NCBI RefSeq assembly: GCF_036240795.1
Contig: NZ_CP108454.1
Location: 1,240,001 to 1,304,000, forward strand
Source of the DNA: Streptomyces sp. NBC_01268
Lineage (GTDB): Bacteria > Actinomycetota > Actinomycetes > Streptomycetales > Streptomycetaceae
Direction: 5' to 3'
Length of the DNA stretch: 64,000 nucleotides
Both the position numbers and the translations under genes were made by a program. The stretch's first letter is position 1; the number at the start of each line of letters is the position of its first letter. The notes under the pieces were generated by a model that did not search any database, had not been told where the DNA came from, and saw nothing but the letters and a program-made list of their open reading frames with translations. Of this stretch, positions 25,666 to 33,760 are shown in pieces.

Positions 25666-26796
25666 ATGCGCATCCGCCACGCCGCCACCGCCCTCGCCCT
25701 GGCCACCGCCGTCACCGTCGGCGTCACGGCCCTTCCCGCGACCGCCGCGCCCGCCCCGGGCGGCCCCACCACCACCACCACGGCCACGGCCGCTCCCGCG
25801 CGCCCCACCGTCCAGGACATCCTGAGCCGCCTCCCCGACGGCGTCGTGGCGGGCGCCCTGGTCAGACGGGACGGCGTGGGGATCGCCGCCGGACCGGTCA
25901 CCGCCGACGCGCATTTCCGGATCGGCAGCGCCACCAAGGTGTTCACGAACACGGTGGTGCTCCAGCTCGTCGCCGAGGGCCGCGTCGACCTCGACGCACC
26001 GGCACGGCGGTACGTCCCCGGGCTGTTGCCCGCCGGGTACGACCGCGTGACGGTGCGCCGGCTGCTCGACCACACCAGCGGGCTGCCCAAGCCCGCCGCC
26101 ACCCCCGGCCCGGACGACGGTCCCGGCTGGTGGCTCCGGTCGGTGACGCCCCGCGACACTCTGCGCCGGTCCTTCGCCGAGGCCACCGGCACCCCGCCCG
26201 CCCCTGGCTCCGTACAGCAGTACAACGGGCTCAACTCCCTCGTCCTGGGCCTGATCGTCGAGCGGGTCACCGGACACTCCTTCACCCACGAGCTGGAGCG
26301 GCGGATCGTCCGGCCGCTGCACCTGCGGCACACGAGCCTGCCCGCGGCCGACGACCTGGGCATGCCCTCGCCGCACGCGCGGGTGTACGTCGGCGGGCAG
26401 GACGTGACGGAGCAGAGCCCGTACCCCTGGGCCGAGGGAGGTGTGATCTCCACCGCCGCCGATCTGGACCGCTTCCTCACCGCCCTGTTCCGAGGACGCC
26501 TGCTCCCGCCCGCCCAGCAGCGCCTGGTGTTCGCGATACCCGCGGTGCCGAGCGCCGCCGGCAACACCAACTGCGTCGGTCCCGAGGCCTGCTTCAGCGT
26601 CGGTGGGCTGATGCGCTACGAGCTGCCGGACCACACCTACGCCTGGGGCAAGACGGGCTCGCGCCCCGGCTGGGACAGCGGGTTCTTCGCCACCCAGGAC
26701 CTCCGGCACCGCGTCGTGTACTCCCTGAACCCGACGGGGAAGGGTTCACCCCTCCCGCACATCAAGGCGATCGTCACGGCCGCGCTCGGCGACTGA
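25666..26796 (+). CDS. Secreted beta-lactamase-fold serine hydrolase (D-Ala-D-Ala carboxypeptidase-like)
   Basis: 376 residues with a Sec signal peptide (MRIRHAATALALATAVTVGVTALPATAAPA) and a Thr-rich linker before the domain. Active-site motif SxxK is Ser88-Ala-Thr-Lys91 in RIGSATKVF. The third motif is WGKTGSRPGWDSGF. The usual YxN motif reads Tyr186-Asn-Gly (QQYNGLN), so the third position is Gly instead of Asn. A disulfide pair is possible between the cysteines of NTNCVGPEACFS. GGAGG stands 8 nt before the ATG. The family includes class C beta-lactamases, DD-peptidases and esterases; a cell-wall role is the default inference. Confidence 0.9.
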   Translation: MRIRHAATALALATAVTVGVTALPATAAPAPGGPTTTTTATAAPARPTVQDILSRLPDGVVAGALVRRDGVGIAAGPVTADAHFRIGSATKVFTNTVVLQLVAEGRVDLDAPARRYVPGLLPAGYDRVTVRRLLDHTSGLPKPAATPGPDDGPGWWLRSVTPRDTLRRSFAEATGTPPAPGSVQQYNGLNSLVLGLIVERVTGHSFTHELERRIVRPLHLRHTSLPAADDLGMPSPHARVYVGGQDVTEQSPYPWAEGGVISTAADLDRFLTALFRGRLLPPAQQRLVFAIPAVPSAAGNTNCVGPEACFSVGGLMRYELPDHTYAWGKTGSRPGWDSGFFATQDLRHRVVYSLNPTGKGSPLPHIKAIVTAALGD

Positions 26797-26798
26797 CG

Positions 26799-27137
26799 AT
26801 CATCCTCGGTACGGTGGCCGGGGTCGCCGGGTTCCAGCTCGGCGGGCGCGGGCTGACCGGCGGCGGGGCGCGGGACGTGCCGACCGCGTACGGGACGGTG
26901 CGGGGGCTGCCGCGGCCGGCGCTGCTGGCCCTCCTGGAGCGGCGGCCCGCGGCCCACGAGCTCGTCATGGACGGGATCGCCGTGGACGCCGGGAGGCGGG
27001 GTCTCGGCGTCGGCGGGCCGCTGCTCCGCGAGATCGCGGACGTCGCCGCGGAACACGGCTGCCGGCGCGTCCGCCTCGACGTCATCGACGTCACCCCCCG
27101 GGCCCGCGCCCTCTACCGGGGGCTGCTCTCCGCGTGA
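26799..27137 (+). pseudogene. GNAT acetyltransferase remnant, truncated at both ends
   Basis: About 112 residues recognisably GNAT. The segment HELVMDGIAVDAGRRGLGVGGPLLREIADVAAEHG matches the acetyl-CoA-binding motif A region (R/QxxGxG/A, here RRGLGVGG), followed by RRVRLDVIDVTPRARALYRG. In intact relatives the text continues past ALY with a strand and the rest of motif B; here it stops after GLLSA. There is no plausible start codon or ribosome-binding site, and the N-terminal third of the fold is missing. It starts right after the serine hydrolase stop. I read it as decayed, though a sequencing or assembly frameshift cannot be excluded. Confidence 0.65.
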
Positions 27138-27152
27138 GCGGCGGACCGCCGC

Positions 27153-27971
27153 TCAGCCCACGGCGGCCCGGGCGCCCGCGATGCGGGCGGGGTCCCAGCC
27201 GCGCCGGGGGACGGAGTCCAGGAGCAGGCGCGTGTAGGGGTGTTCCGGGGCGGTGAGGACGCGGGAGGTCGGACCGGACTCCACGATGCGGCCCGAGCGG
27301 AGCACCACGAGTTCGTCGGTGATGTGGTGTACCACCGCGAGGTCGTGGGTGACGAAGAGGAAGCCGACTCCGGCCTCGCGCCTGATCCTGCCGAGGAGTT
27401 CGAGGATCTGGGCCTGGATGGAGACGTCCAGGGCGGCCACCGCCTCGTCGAGGACGAGGACCCTGGGCTCGGCGGCCAGGGCCCGGGCGATGGCGACGCG
27501 CTGCCGCTGGCCGCCGGAGAGGCGGCGCGGGAGGGCGTCCGCCTCGCGGGGGCCGAGGCCGACCTGGTCGAGGAGTTCGGCGACCCGGGCCCGCCGGGCC
27601 GCCGGGTCCATCCGGAAGTGCAGCCGCAGCACCTCGTCCACGCAGCCGCCCGCGGTGATCCGGGGGTCGAGGGAGAGGTAGGGGTCCTGGAAGACCATCT
27701 GGATCTCGCGGGCCCGGGCCAGCCGTTCGGTCCGGCCGCGGGGGCGGGCGGAGCGGTCGCGGCCGTCGAGGGTGACGGTGCCGGCGTCGGCCCGTTCGAG
27801 GCCGACGAGCATGCGGACGGTGGTGGTCTTGCCGCTGCCCGACTCGCCGACGATGCCGAGGGAGGAGCCCGGGGCGAGGGTGAAGGACACGTCGTCGACG
27901 GCGGTGTGGTCGCCGTACTCCTTGCGGAGCCCCGTGACGACCAGGCCCTCCCCCTTCACGGTGGTGGTCAC
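27153..27971 (-). CDS. Oligo/dipeptide-type ABC transporter ATP-binding protein (DppF/OppF-like)
   Basis: 272 residues. Walker A GESGSGKTT, Q-loop MVFQDPYLSLDP, signature LSGGQRQRVAIARAL, Walker B VLVLDEAVAALDV, and the H-loop in FVTHDLAVVHHI are all intact. The end HPYTRLLLDSVP is typical of the peptide/nickel subfamily. GTG at 27971 overlaps the preceding stop (GTGA) and has AAGGGA at 7 nt. It is the last gene of the five-gene uptake operon and would pair with the other ATPase under the two permeases on the inner face of the membrane. Confidence 0.95.
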   Translation of the reverse strand: MTTTVKGEGLVVTGLRKEYGDHTAVDDVSFTLAPGSSLGIVGESGSGKTTTVRMLVGLERADAGTVTLDGRDRSARPRGRTERLARAREIQMVFQDPYLSLDPRITAGGCVDEVLRLHFRMDPAARRARVAELLDQVGLGPREADALPRRLSGGQRQRVAIARALAAEPRVLVLDEAVAALDVSIQAQILELLGRIRREAGVGFLFVTHDLAVVHHITDELVVLRSGRIVESGPTSRVLTAPEHPYTRLLLDSVPRRGWDPARIAGARAAVG

Positions 27972-28957
27972 AGCAGGATCCCTTCGTCGGCGCGGTGGCA
28001 GGCGGCGAGCCCCTCGCCGTGGGCGGTGAGCGCGGGCGCCTCTTCCTCGCAGCGGGGCAGGGCGTGGGGGCAGCGGGCCGCGAAGTGGCAGCCCGGCGGG
28101 GCCTCGGAGACGGAGACCGGGCGACCCTCGATGGGGCGGGGGGCGGGCGCGCCGGGCTCGATGCGCGGGGTGCAGGAGAGGAGGCCCGCGGTGTAGGGGT
28201 GGCGCGGCCGGTCGAAGAGTTCGCCGGCGGCGCGGGTCTCGACGATGCGGCCGGCGTACATCACGTACACCCGGTCGCAGATGGCGGAGGCCAGTTCCAG
28301 GTCGTGGGTGACGAAGAGGAGTCCGGTGCCGCGTTCGGCCTGGAGGCGGGTGAGGATCGAGATGATCTCGGCCTGGGTGGTGACGTCGAGGGCGGTGGTC
28401 GGCTCGTCGGCGACGATGAGCGCCGGGTCGCCGGCGAGGGCGGCGGCGATGACCACGCGCTGGAGCATGCCGCCGGAGAACTCGTGGGGACGGCGGCGCA
28501 GGGCGCCGCGCGGGTCGCGGATGCCGACGGCGTCGAGGAGCTCCTCCGCGCGGGCGGTGGCCCGGGCGGCGGGGGTGCCGGCGGCGCGCAGGCCCTCGGT
28601 GACGAAGTCGCCGACGCGGCGCAGCGGGTTGACGGAGGCACGCGGGTCCTGGAAGACCATGGCGACCTCGCGGGCGCGGACCGCGGAGAGTCCGGCCCGG
28701 TCCATGGTGAGGACGTCGCGTCCGCCGACGCGGACCTCGCCGGTGGTGCGGGCGCCGCCGGGCAGCAGGCCGAGGACGCTGCGGCAGGCGACGGACTTGC
28801 CGGAGCCGGACTCGCCGACGAGGCCGACGGTCTCGCCGGGGGCGACGGTCAGGGAGACGCCGTCGAGGAGGGGGCGGGCGGCCTGGCCTTCGGGGAGGCG
28901 CAGGGTGAGCCGGTCGATCTCCAGGACGGGCCGGGCGTCGTTGCGGGTGTTGCTCAT
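27968..28957 (-). CDS. Oligo/dipeptide-type ABC transporter ATP-binding protein (DppD/OppD-like)
   Basis: 329 residues. Walker A GESGSGKSVACRS, Q-loop MVFQDPRASVNP, signature FSGGMLQRVVIAAAL, Walker B LIVADEPTTALDV and H-loop FVTHDLELASAI are present. The C-terminal Cys-bearing segment (PPGCHFAARCPHALPRCEEE) is the Fe-S-like motif seen in OppD/DppD proteins. ATG at 28957 has GGGAG 11 nt upstream; the in-frame GTG at 28966 overlaps the upstream stop as GTGA and is equally possible. Third cytoplasmic-side component of the operon. Confidence 0.95.
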   Translation of the reverse strand: MSNTRNDARPVLEIDRLTLRLPEGQAARPLLDGVSLTVAPGETVGLVGESGSGKSVACRSVLGLLPGGARTTGEVRVGGRDVLTMDRAGLSAVRAREVAMVFQDPRASVNPLRRVGDFVTEGLRAAGTPAARATARAEELLDAVGIRDPRGALRRRPHEFSGGMLQRVVIAAALAGDPALIVADEPTTALDVTTQAEIISILTRLQAERGTGLLFVTHDLELASAICDRVYVMYAGRIVETRAAGELFDRPRHPYTAGLLSCTPRIEPGAPAPRPIEGRPVSVSEAPPGCHFAARCPHALPRCEEEAPALTAHGEGLAACHRADEGILL

Positions 28958-28962
28958 GGGGG

Positions 28963-29853
28963 TCACCGCTCCCGCTTCGCGATCCGGTCGGCGATGCCCT
29001 CGCCGACGATGCCGAACGCCACGACGGCGAGGACGATGCAGACGGACGGCGCGAGCGCGGGCAGCATCGCGCCCTGCTGGAGCGCCGACTGGCCCTCGTT
29101 GATCATGGCGCCCCAGTCGGCGGTCGGCGGCTGGACGCCGAAGCCGAGGAAGGAGAGTGCGGCGAGGTCCATCAGGGCGTAGCCGAAGTTCATGGCCGAC
29201 TGGGCGAGGAGGGTGGGGGTGATGTTGGGCAGCAGGTGGCGCAGGCAGATGGTCCAGCCGGACCAGCCCTGCACGCGGTAGGACTCGATGTACGGGCGGG
29301 CCTTCTCCTGGCGGGCGATGCCGCGGACCAGGCGTCCGACGTACGGGGTGTAGGCCACGGCCATGGCGATGACGGGCGCCGTCATGCCGGAGCCGACGAC
29401 CGCCACCAGCATGATCGCGAGGAGCAGGCCGGGGATGGCGAAGACGAGGTCCATGGACCGGGAGAGGAGGGAGTCCGCCCAGCCGCCGCGCCAGCCGGCG
29501 ACGACGCCGAGCACGGTGCCGAGGAGGGTGGAGACGGCGACCACGAGGAGCGGGCCGAGGAGTCCGGTGCGGGCTCCGTACATGAGCCGGGACAGGATGT
29601 CGCGCCCGGACTGGTCGGTGCCGAGGAGGTGGTCGCCGCCGGTGCCGACGAGGCTCGACGTCAGGTCCATCGCCTCGGGGTCGTACGGGGCGATGAGCGG
29701 GGCCAGGGCGGTGACGAGCACGAGGGCGACGAGGAGCAGCACGGCCGCGTTGAACATCGGGCCCTGGCCGAGTGCCCGCAGACGGCGCAGGCCGGGCCGG
29801 CGGCGCAGCGCGTCCGTGGGGCCGGCCGCCCCGGGGCTTGCGGTGAGGGTCAT
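28963..29853 (-). CDS. ABC transporter permease (DppC/OppC-like)
   Basis: 296 residues with an N-terminal helix (FNAAVLLLVALVLVTALAPLIAPYDP), the HLLGTDQSGRDILSRLMYGART segment common to DppC proteins, five further helices and the EAA loop (ESYRVQGWSGWTICLRHLLPNI). It forms half of the membrane channel with the DppB-like permease. ATG at 29853 overlaps the preceding stop by ATGA. Confidence 0.93.
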   Translation of the reverse strand: MTLTASPGAAGPTDALRRRPGLRRLRALGQGPMFNAAVLLLVALVLVTALAPLIAPYDPEAMDLTSSLVGTGGDHLLGTDQSGRDILSRLMYGARTGLLGPLLVVAVSTLLGTVLGVVAGWRGGWADSLLSRSMDLVFAIPGLLLAIMLVAVVGSGMTAPVIAMAVAYTPYVGRLVRGIARQEKARPYIESYRVQGWSGWTICLRHLLPNITPTLLAQSAMNFGYALMDLAALSFLGFGVQPPTADWGAMINEGQSALQQGAMLPALAPSVCIVLAVVAFGIVGEGIADRIAKRER

Positions 29854-30812
29854 GAGGTGCCTTCCCCGAGGAGGGTGAGCCGGGGGTCGATGAGGGGGGC
29901 GCAGAGGTCGACGACCAGGTTGACGAGGACGAAGGCCGCGACGCTGAGCAGGGTGACGGCCTGGACCACGGCGAAGTCCTTGGCGCTGACGGACTGCACG
30001 AGGAGGGAGCCGATGCCGGGCACGTCGAAGGCGGTCTCGACGACGGAGGTCGTGACGAGGAGTCCGGCGAGCATGGTGCCGCCGACGGTGACGACCGGTC
30101 CGAGGCTGTTGCGCAGGACGTGCCGCCGGATCACGGTGCGTCCGGCGACGCCGCGGGCGCGGGAGACGTCGACGTGTTCGCGGCCGAGTTCGTCGAGCAT
30201 CGCCGAGCGGGTGACGCGGGCGAGGAGTCCGGCGAAGGTGGTGGCGAGGGCGAAGGCCGGCAGCGTGAGGTGGTAGAGGCGTTCGCCGAGGCCTTCCGGG
30301 GTGCCGCCGGGCCCCGGGAACCAGCCGAGGTTCACGGAGAACAGCGAGACCAGGCCGATGGCGCTGACGAACGAGGGGGTGGCCGTGGCGACGCCGGTGG
30401 CGATGAGGACGAGCCGGTCGAGGAAGCCGGGGCGCAGCGCGGCCAGCATGCCCGCCGCCACGCCGCCGACGGCGACGAGGACGGCGGAGTAGCCGACGAG
30501 CAGCACGGTGCCGGTGAGCCGGGAGGCGAGCAGGGCCGAGACGTCCTGGTGGTACTGGGCGGAGCGCCCGAAGTCGCCGTGGAGCGCGCCGCCGAGCCAC
30601 TTGGCGTACTGGACGGCGAGCGGGTCGTCGAGGTGGTACTCGGCCCGCAGCGCGGCCACGGTCTCGGGGGTCGCCGGGCGGCCGTGCAGCAGGAAGGAGA
30701 CGGGGTCGCCGGGTGCGAGGTGCACGCTGGCGAAGACCACGAAGGAGGTGACCAGGAGGACGGCGAGGAGTCCGGCGAACCGGCCGAGGAAGTAGCGGAG
30801 CATGCCGTTCAT
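29850..30812 (-). CDS. ABC transporter permease (DppB/OppB-like)
   Basis: 320 residues. The start MLRYFLGRFAGLLAVLLVTSFVVF, then LAPGDPVSFLLHG, is the standard DppB N-terminus; six membrane helices and the EAA loop (ARGVAGRTVIRRHVLRNSLGPVV) follow. ATG at 30812 overlaps the substrate-binding gene's stop by one base (TGATG); ATG at 30803 is possible. Confidence 0.93.
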   Translation of the reverse strand: MNGMLRYFLGRFAGLLAVLLVTSFVVFASVHLAPGDPVSFLLHGRPATPETVAALRAEYHLDDPLAVQYAKWLGGALHGDFGRSAQYHQDVSALLASRLTGTVLLVGYSAVLVAVGGVAAGMLAALRPGFLDRLVLIATGVATATPSFVSAIGLVSLFSVNLGWFPGPGGTPEGLGERLYHLTLPAFALATTFAGLLARVTRSAMLDELGREHVDVSRARGVAGRTVIRRHVLRNSLGPVVTVGGTMLAGLLVTTSVVETAFDVPGIGSLLVQSVSAKDFAVVQAVTLLSVAAFVLVNLVVDLCAPLIDPRLTLLGEGTS

Positions 30813-32440
30813 CAGGAGGCGGCACCGATCGTCGCGGCCCAGGGGTAGTAGAGCTGGGCGATGCCGGTGGGGGCGCCCGTGACGCGGCTGCCGAGGAAGA
30901 CGGAGTACGGGGCCTCGTAGATCGGGATGACGGGCAGCTCGCGCACCGCGATCTTCTGGAGCTCGGCGGTGAGGTCGGAGCGGGCGCCCGGGTCGACGGC
31001 GGTGTTGGCGCGGTCGAAGGCGGCGTCGTAGACGGGGTCGGACCAGTTGCCGTAGTTCCCGAAGTCGCCGGTGCGCAGGTACTGGTAGAACTCCAGCGGG
31101 TCCGGGGTGTTGTCGTAGCCGTTGGTGATGACCAGGTCGAGGCCCTTGCGGGCGTTCTTGTCGACGAAGATGCTGCTGTACGCCTCGGGCGAGACGGACT
31201 TGAGCTGGACGTCGAGGCCGATCTGGCGGCCGGCGGCCTGCACGGCGTTGGCGACGACGCTGATCTCGGGGGCGAGGGTGCTGGTCACCAGGGTGACCTT
31301 CTTGCCGGTGGCGCCGGCCTGGTCCACGAGTTCCTTGGCGGCGGCGACGTCGTAGACGGGCTCGGGCAGCTCGTTGAAGTACTTCTCGGTGCGCTCGGGG
31401 AGGAGCGACCAGGCGCCACGGGCGGTGGGGGCCTTGGCGGGGACGCCGATGCCACCGGCGGCGGCCTTGATGATGTTCTTGCGGTCGAGCGCCATGGACA
31501 GCGCCTGGCGCACCTTCAGGTCGCCGAGGGTGCCCTTGAAGTCGAGGACGGCCAGGTTGGCGGCGGCGGTGTTGGGGCCGAAGTACAGCTTGCCCTTGCT
31601 GGTCGTGCGCAGCTGGGCGAGGGAGGACGAGGGGACCATGTAGCCGCCGTCGGCGGTGCCGGACAGGAAGGTGTTGGTCCGGGCGGAGGGATCCTCGACG
31701 AAGGTGAAGCGGACCGTGTCGGTCTTCGGCGTCAGCTTCGGGTCCCAGTACGCGGGGTGCTTCTTCAGGGTGATGGACTCGCCCTGCTGCCACTTGTCCA
31801 GCGCGTAGGGGCCGGTGCAGTTGACCTTGCCGCCGGGGACGCCGTACTCCTTGCCGGCCTTCGCGAGGAAGGCGGCGCTCTCGATGGTGCCGGGCGAGGC
31901 GGCCATGAGCTCGTTCAGGAGGACGTCGGGCCTGGTGAGCCGGAGGGTGACCTGGAGGGGGCCGGTCTTCTCGATCGCCTTGACGTTCTTGAAGGCGGAT
32001 CCCCAGGGGGAGCCGGTGGCCGGGTCCATCTGGCGCTTGAGGGAGGCGACGACGTCGTCGGCGGTCATGATGGTGCCGTCGTGGAACCGCACGCCGGGAC
32101 GCAGGGTGTACACCCACGACGTCGGGTCGGGGTTCTCCCACTTGACGGCGAGACCGGGCTCGATCTTCAGGTCGGGGGTGACCCGCAGGAGCTGCTCGCA
32201 GACGTTGGCGAGGACCGTGTTCGGCGGGTAGTCGAAGGCCTGGGCGTAGTCGAGCGTGTACGGCTCGGCGTACAGCGACCACGTCAGGGAGGACAGCCGG
32301 CCCTTCGCCGCGGGGGAGGTCGGCGTGACCGTGTACGCGGCGGAGCCGGAGGCCGGCTTGGTGGCGCCGGAACAGCCGGTCGCCACGACGGCGAGGGCCG
32401 CGGTACAGGCGAGGGCGGCGAGGAGTCTGGGCGTGCGCAA
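30812..32440 (-). CDS. ABC transporter substrate-binding lipoprotein (family 5, peptide/nickel type)
   Basis: 542 residues from a TTG at 32440. That start gives a perfect lipoprotein signal (MRTPRLLAALACTAALAVVA, then TGC with lipid Cys23) and has AAAGGGG 9 nt upstream. The frame is open further up, but no other start gives a signal peptide. Family 5 features include WVYTLRPGVRFHDGTIMTADDV, TGPYALDKWQQGE, LDRKNI and FYQYLRTGDFGNYGNWSDP. It is the extracytoplasmic receptor of the transporter and the first gene of the operon, divergent from the LacI regulator. The ligand may be an oligopeptide or an opine/amine-like compound. Confidence 0.92.
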   Translation of the reverse strand: MRTPRLLAALACTAALAVVATGCSGATKPASGSAAYTVTPTSPAAKGRLSSLTWSLYAEPYTLDYAQAFDYPPNTVLANVCEQLLRVTPDLKIEPGLAVKWENPDPTSWVYTLRPGVRFHDGTIMTADDVVASLKRQMDPATGSPWGSAFKNVKAIEKTGPLQVTLRLTRPDVLLNELMAASPGTIESAAFLAKAGKEYGVPGGKVNCTGPYALDKWQQGESITLKKHPAYWDPKLTPKTDTVRFTFVEDPSARTNTFLSGTADGGYMVPSSSLAQLRTTSKGKLYFGPNTAAANLAVLDFKGTLGDLKVRQALSMALDRKNIIKAAAGGIGVPAKAPTARGAWSLLPERTEKYFNELPEPVYDVAAAKELVDQAGATGKKVTLVTSTLAPEISVVANAVQAAGRQIGLDVQLKSVSPEAYSSIFVDKNARKGLDLVITNGYDNTPDPLEFYQYLRTGDFGNYGNWSDPVYDAAFDRANTAVDPGARSDLTAELQKIAVRELPVIPIYEAPYSVFLGSRVTGAPTGIAQLYYPWAATIGAAS

Positions 32441-32507
32441 GGAGACCCACCCCTTTACGGGTGTAGAGACGTGCACTGGGGATGGTGGGGGATGGAGCGA
32501 GTATTGA

Positions 32508-32525
32508 TGCGGGAACGTTCCCGCA
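32508..32525. promoter_or_regulatory. LacI-family operator 1 (perfect 18-bp palindrome)
   Basis: TGCGGGAACGTTCCCGCA is a perfect dyad with the CG centre typical of LacI/GalR sites. It lies between the divergent ABC operon and LacI gene, 68 bp upstream of the substrate-binding protein start. Confidence 0.85.
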
Positions 32526-32533
32526 CAAGACTT

Positions 32534-32551
32534 TGCGGGAACGGTTTTGCA
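32534..32551. promoter_or_regulatory. LacI-family operator 2 (imperfect)
   Basis: TGCGGGAACGGTTTTGCA shares its left half exactly with operator 1 and keeps the outer TGC/GCA and the CG centre. The two centres are 26 bp apart. It ends 28 bp before the regulator start, suited to autorepression. Confidence 0.75.
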
Positions 32552-32579
32552 ATGGTCACGGAGGTGGCAGCATCGGGCT

Positions 32580-33641
32580 GTGACCACACGTGAACAGCTC
32601 GGAGGGCATGCCGGGGACAGGCCCGGCGTCACCGGCGCGCGACCGTCCGGGCCCCGGGTCCGGCTCGTCGACGTGGCCCGCGAGGCCGGGCTCTCGAAGA
32701 CGACCGTCTCCGCGGCGCTGAACGGCACCGGGCGCCTCTCCCCCGCCGTGCGGGAGAAGGCGCGCGAGACCGCGCGGCGGATGGGCTACCGCCCCAACGC
32801 CACCGCCCGGCAGCTGCGCGCCGGGCGGGCCCGGCTGATCGGCTACGTCGTGGGCGAGTTCGCCGGACAACCCTGGACCTACCTGGACTCGCCGTACTTC
32901 GCCCAGCTGACCAGCGCCACCGCGGCCGCCGCCCTGAGGCACGGCTACGCGATGGTGATGCTGCCCGCGGGGACGCTGCAGCGGGAGTGGGCCGATCTGC
33001 CCCTGGAGGCGGTGATCGTCGCCGACCCCGTCGAGGACGATCCCCTCGTCGAGGACTTCCTCGCCGCCCGCATCCCGGTCTTCAGCGACGCGTCGGTCGC
33101 GGACCGGACTGGCGCGTACTGGGTCGACATCGACACGGAGGCCGCGGTACGGGACTCCCTGGACCACCTGCGGGAGCGGGGTGCCCGGCGGACCGCGCTC
33201 GTCCTGCCGGACAGCACGACCCGCTTCCACCGGCACGTCCACGCCGCCTACCGCGCCTGGTGCGCCCGGCACGGCGCCGAGGAGCTGGTCACCCTGGTGC
33301 CCGCCCCCGGCAACGGGCCGGTGATCCGGTCCGTCGAGGAGGCCCTGGGCGCCGACCCCCGGCCCGACGGGCTGTTCGTGGTGGCCGAGGCCAGCCCCCC
33401 GCTGGTCCTGGACGCGGCGCGGCGGCTCGGCCTCACGGTGCCCGGGGACGTGCGGGTGGTGTGCGTCAGCGAGGACAGCACCGCCGCCCACGCCGACCCG
33501 CCGGTCAGCACGCTGAGCCTGCGCCCGGCCGAGGTCGCCGAGGCGGGCCTGACGCTGCTGGTGTCCGCCCTGGAGGACGGAGGCAGCACCCCCCCGGGCG
33601 TGCTGCTCTCCGCCCGGCTCAGGGTGCGGGCCTCGTCGTGA
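32580..33641 (+). CDS. LacI family transcriptional regulator
   Basis: 353 residues from GTG 32580. The HTH and hinge helix lie near residues 25-75 (RLVDVAREAGLSKTTVSAALNGTGRL, MGYRPNATARQLRAGRARLIGYV). The rest is a periplasmic-binding-protein-like effector domain (IPVFSDASV, DSLDHLRERGARRTALVLPD, DGLFVVAEASPPLVLDAARRLGLTVPGDVRVV). The ribosome-binding site is weak (GGAGG is 17 nt away). It is divergent from the ABC uptake operon with two matching operators between them, so it very likely represses that operon and itself until the transported ligand or a product binds. Confidence 0.93.
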   Translation: MTTREQLGGHAGDRPGVTGARPSGPRVRLVDVAREAGLSKTTVSAALNGTGRLSPAVREKARETARRMGYRPNATARQLRAGRARLIGYVVGEFAGQPWTYLDSPYFAQLTSATAAAALRHGYAMVMLPAGTLQREWADLPLEAVIVADPVEDDPLVEDFLAARIPVFSDASVADRTGAYWVDIDTEAAVRDSLDHLRERGARRTALVLPDSTTRFHRHVHAAYRAWCARHGAEELVTLVPAPGNGPVIRSVEEALGADPRPDGLFVVAEASPPLVLDAARRLGLTVPGDVRVVCVSEDSTAAHADPPVSTLSLRPAEVAEAGLTLLVSALEDGGSTPPGVLLSARLRVRASS

Positions 33642-33672
33642 CGACGGCCGGGCCACGGCCCCGCCGTCGGGA

Positions 33673-33726
33673 GGTGCCGTGACCGTCGCCCGGGGCGCGC
33701 GGGGCCCCGCGACCCCGCGCGGCACC
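33673..33726. terminator. Nested hairpin between convergent LacI and amidohydrolase genes
   Basis: An inner 9-bp stem (CGCGCGGGG at 33696-33704 with 33713-33721) lies inside an outer GGTGCCG/CGGCACC stem (33673-33679 and 33720-33726, sharing two bases). It probably serves as a bidirectional terminator. Confidence 0.6.
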
Positions 33727-33760
33727 GCTCGTCGTTCCCGTCCGACCGCCACGACGCCCC

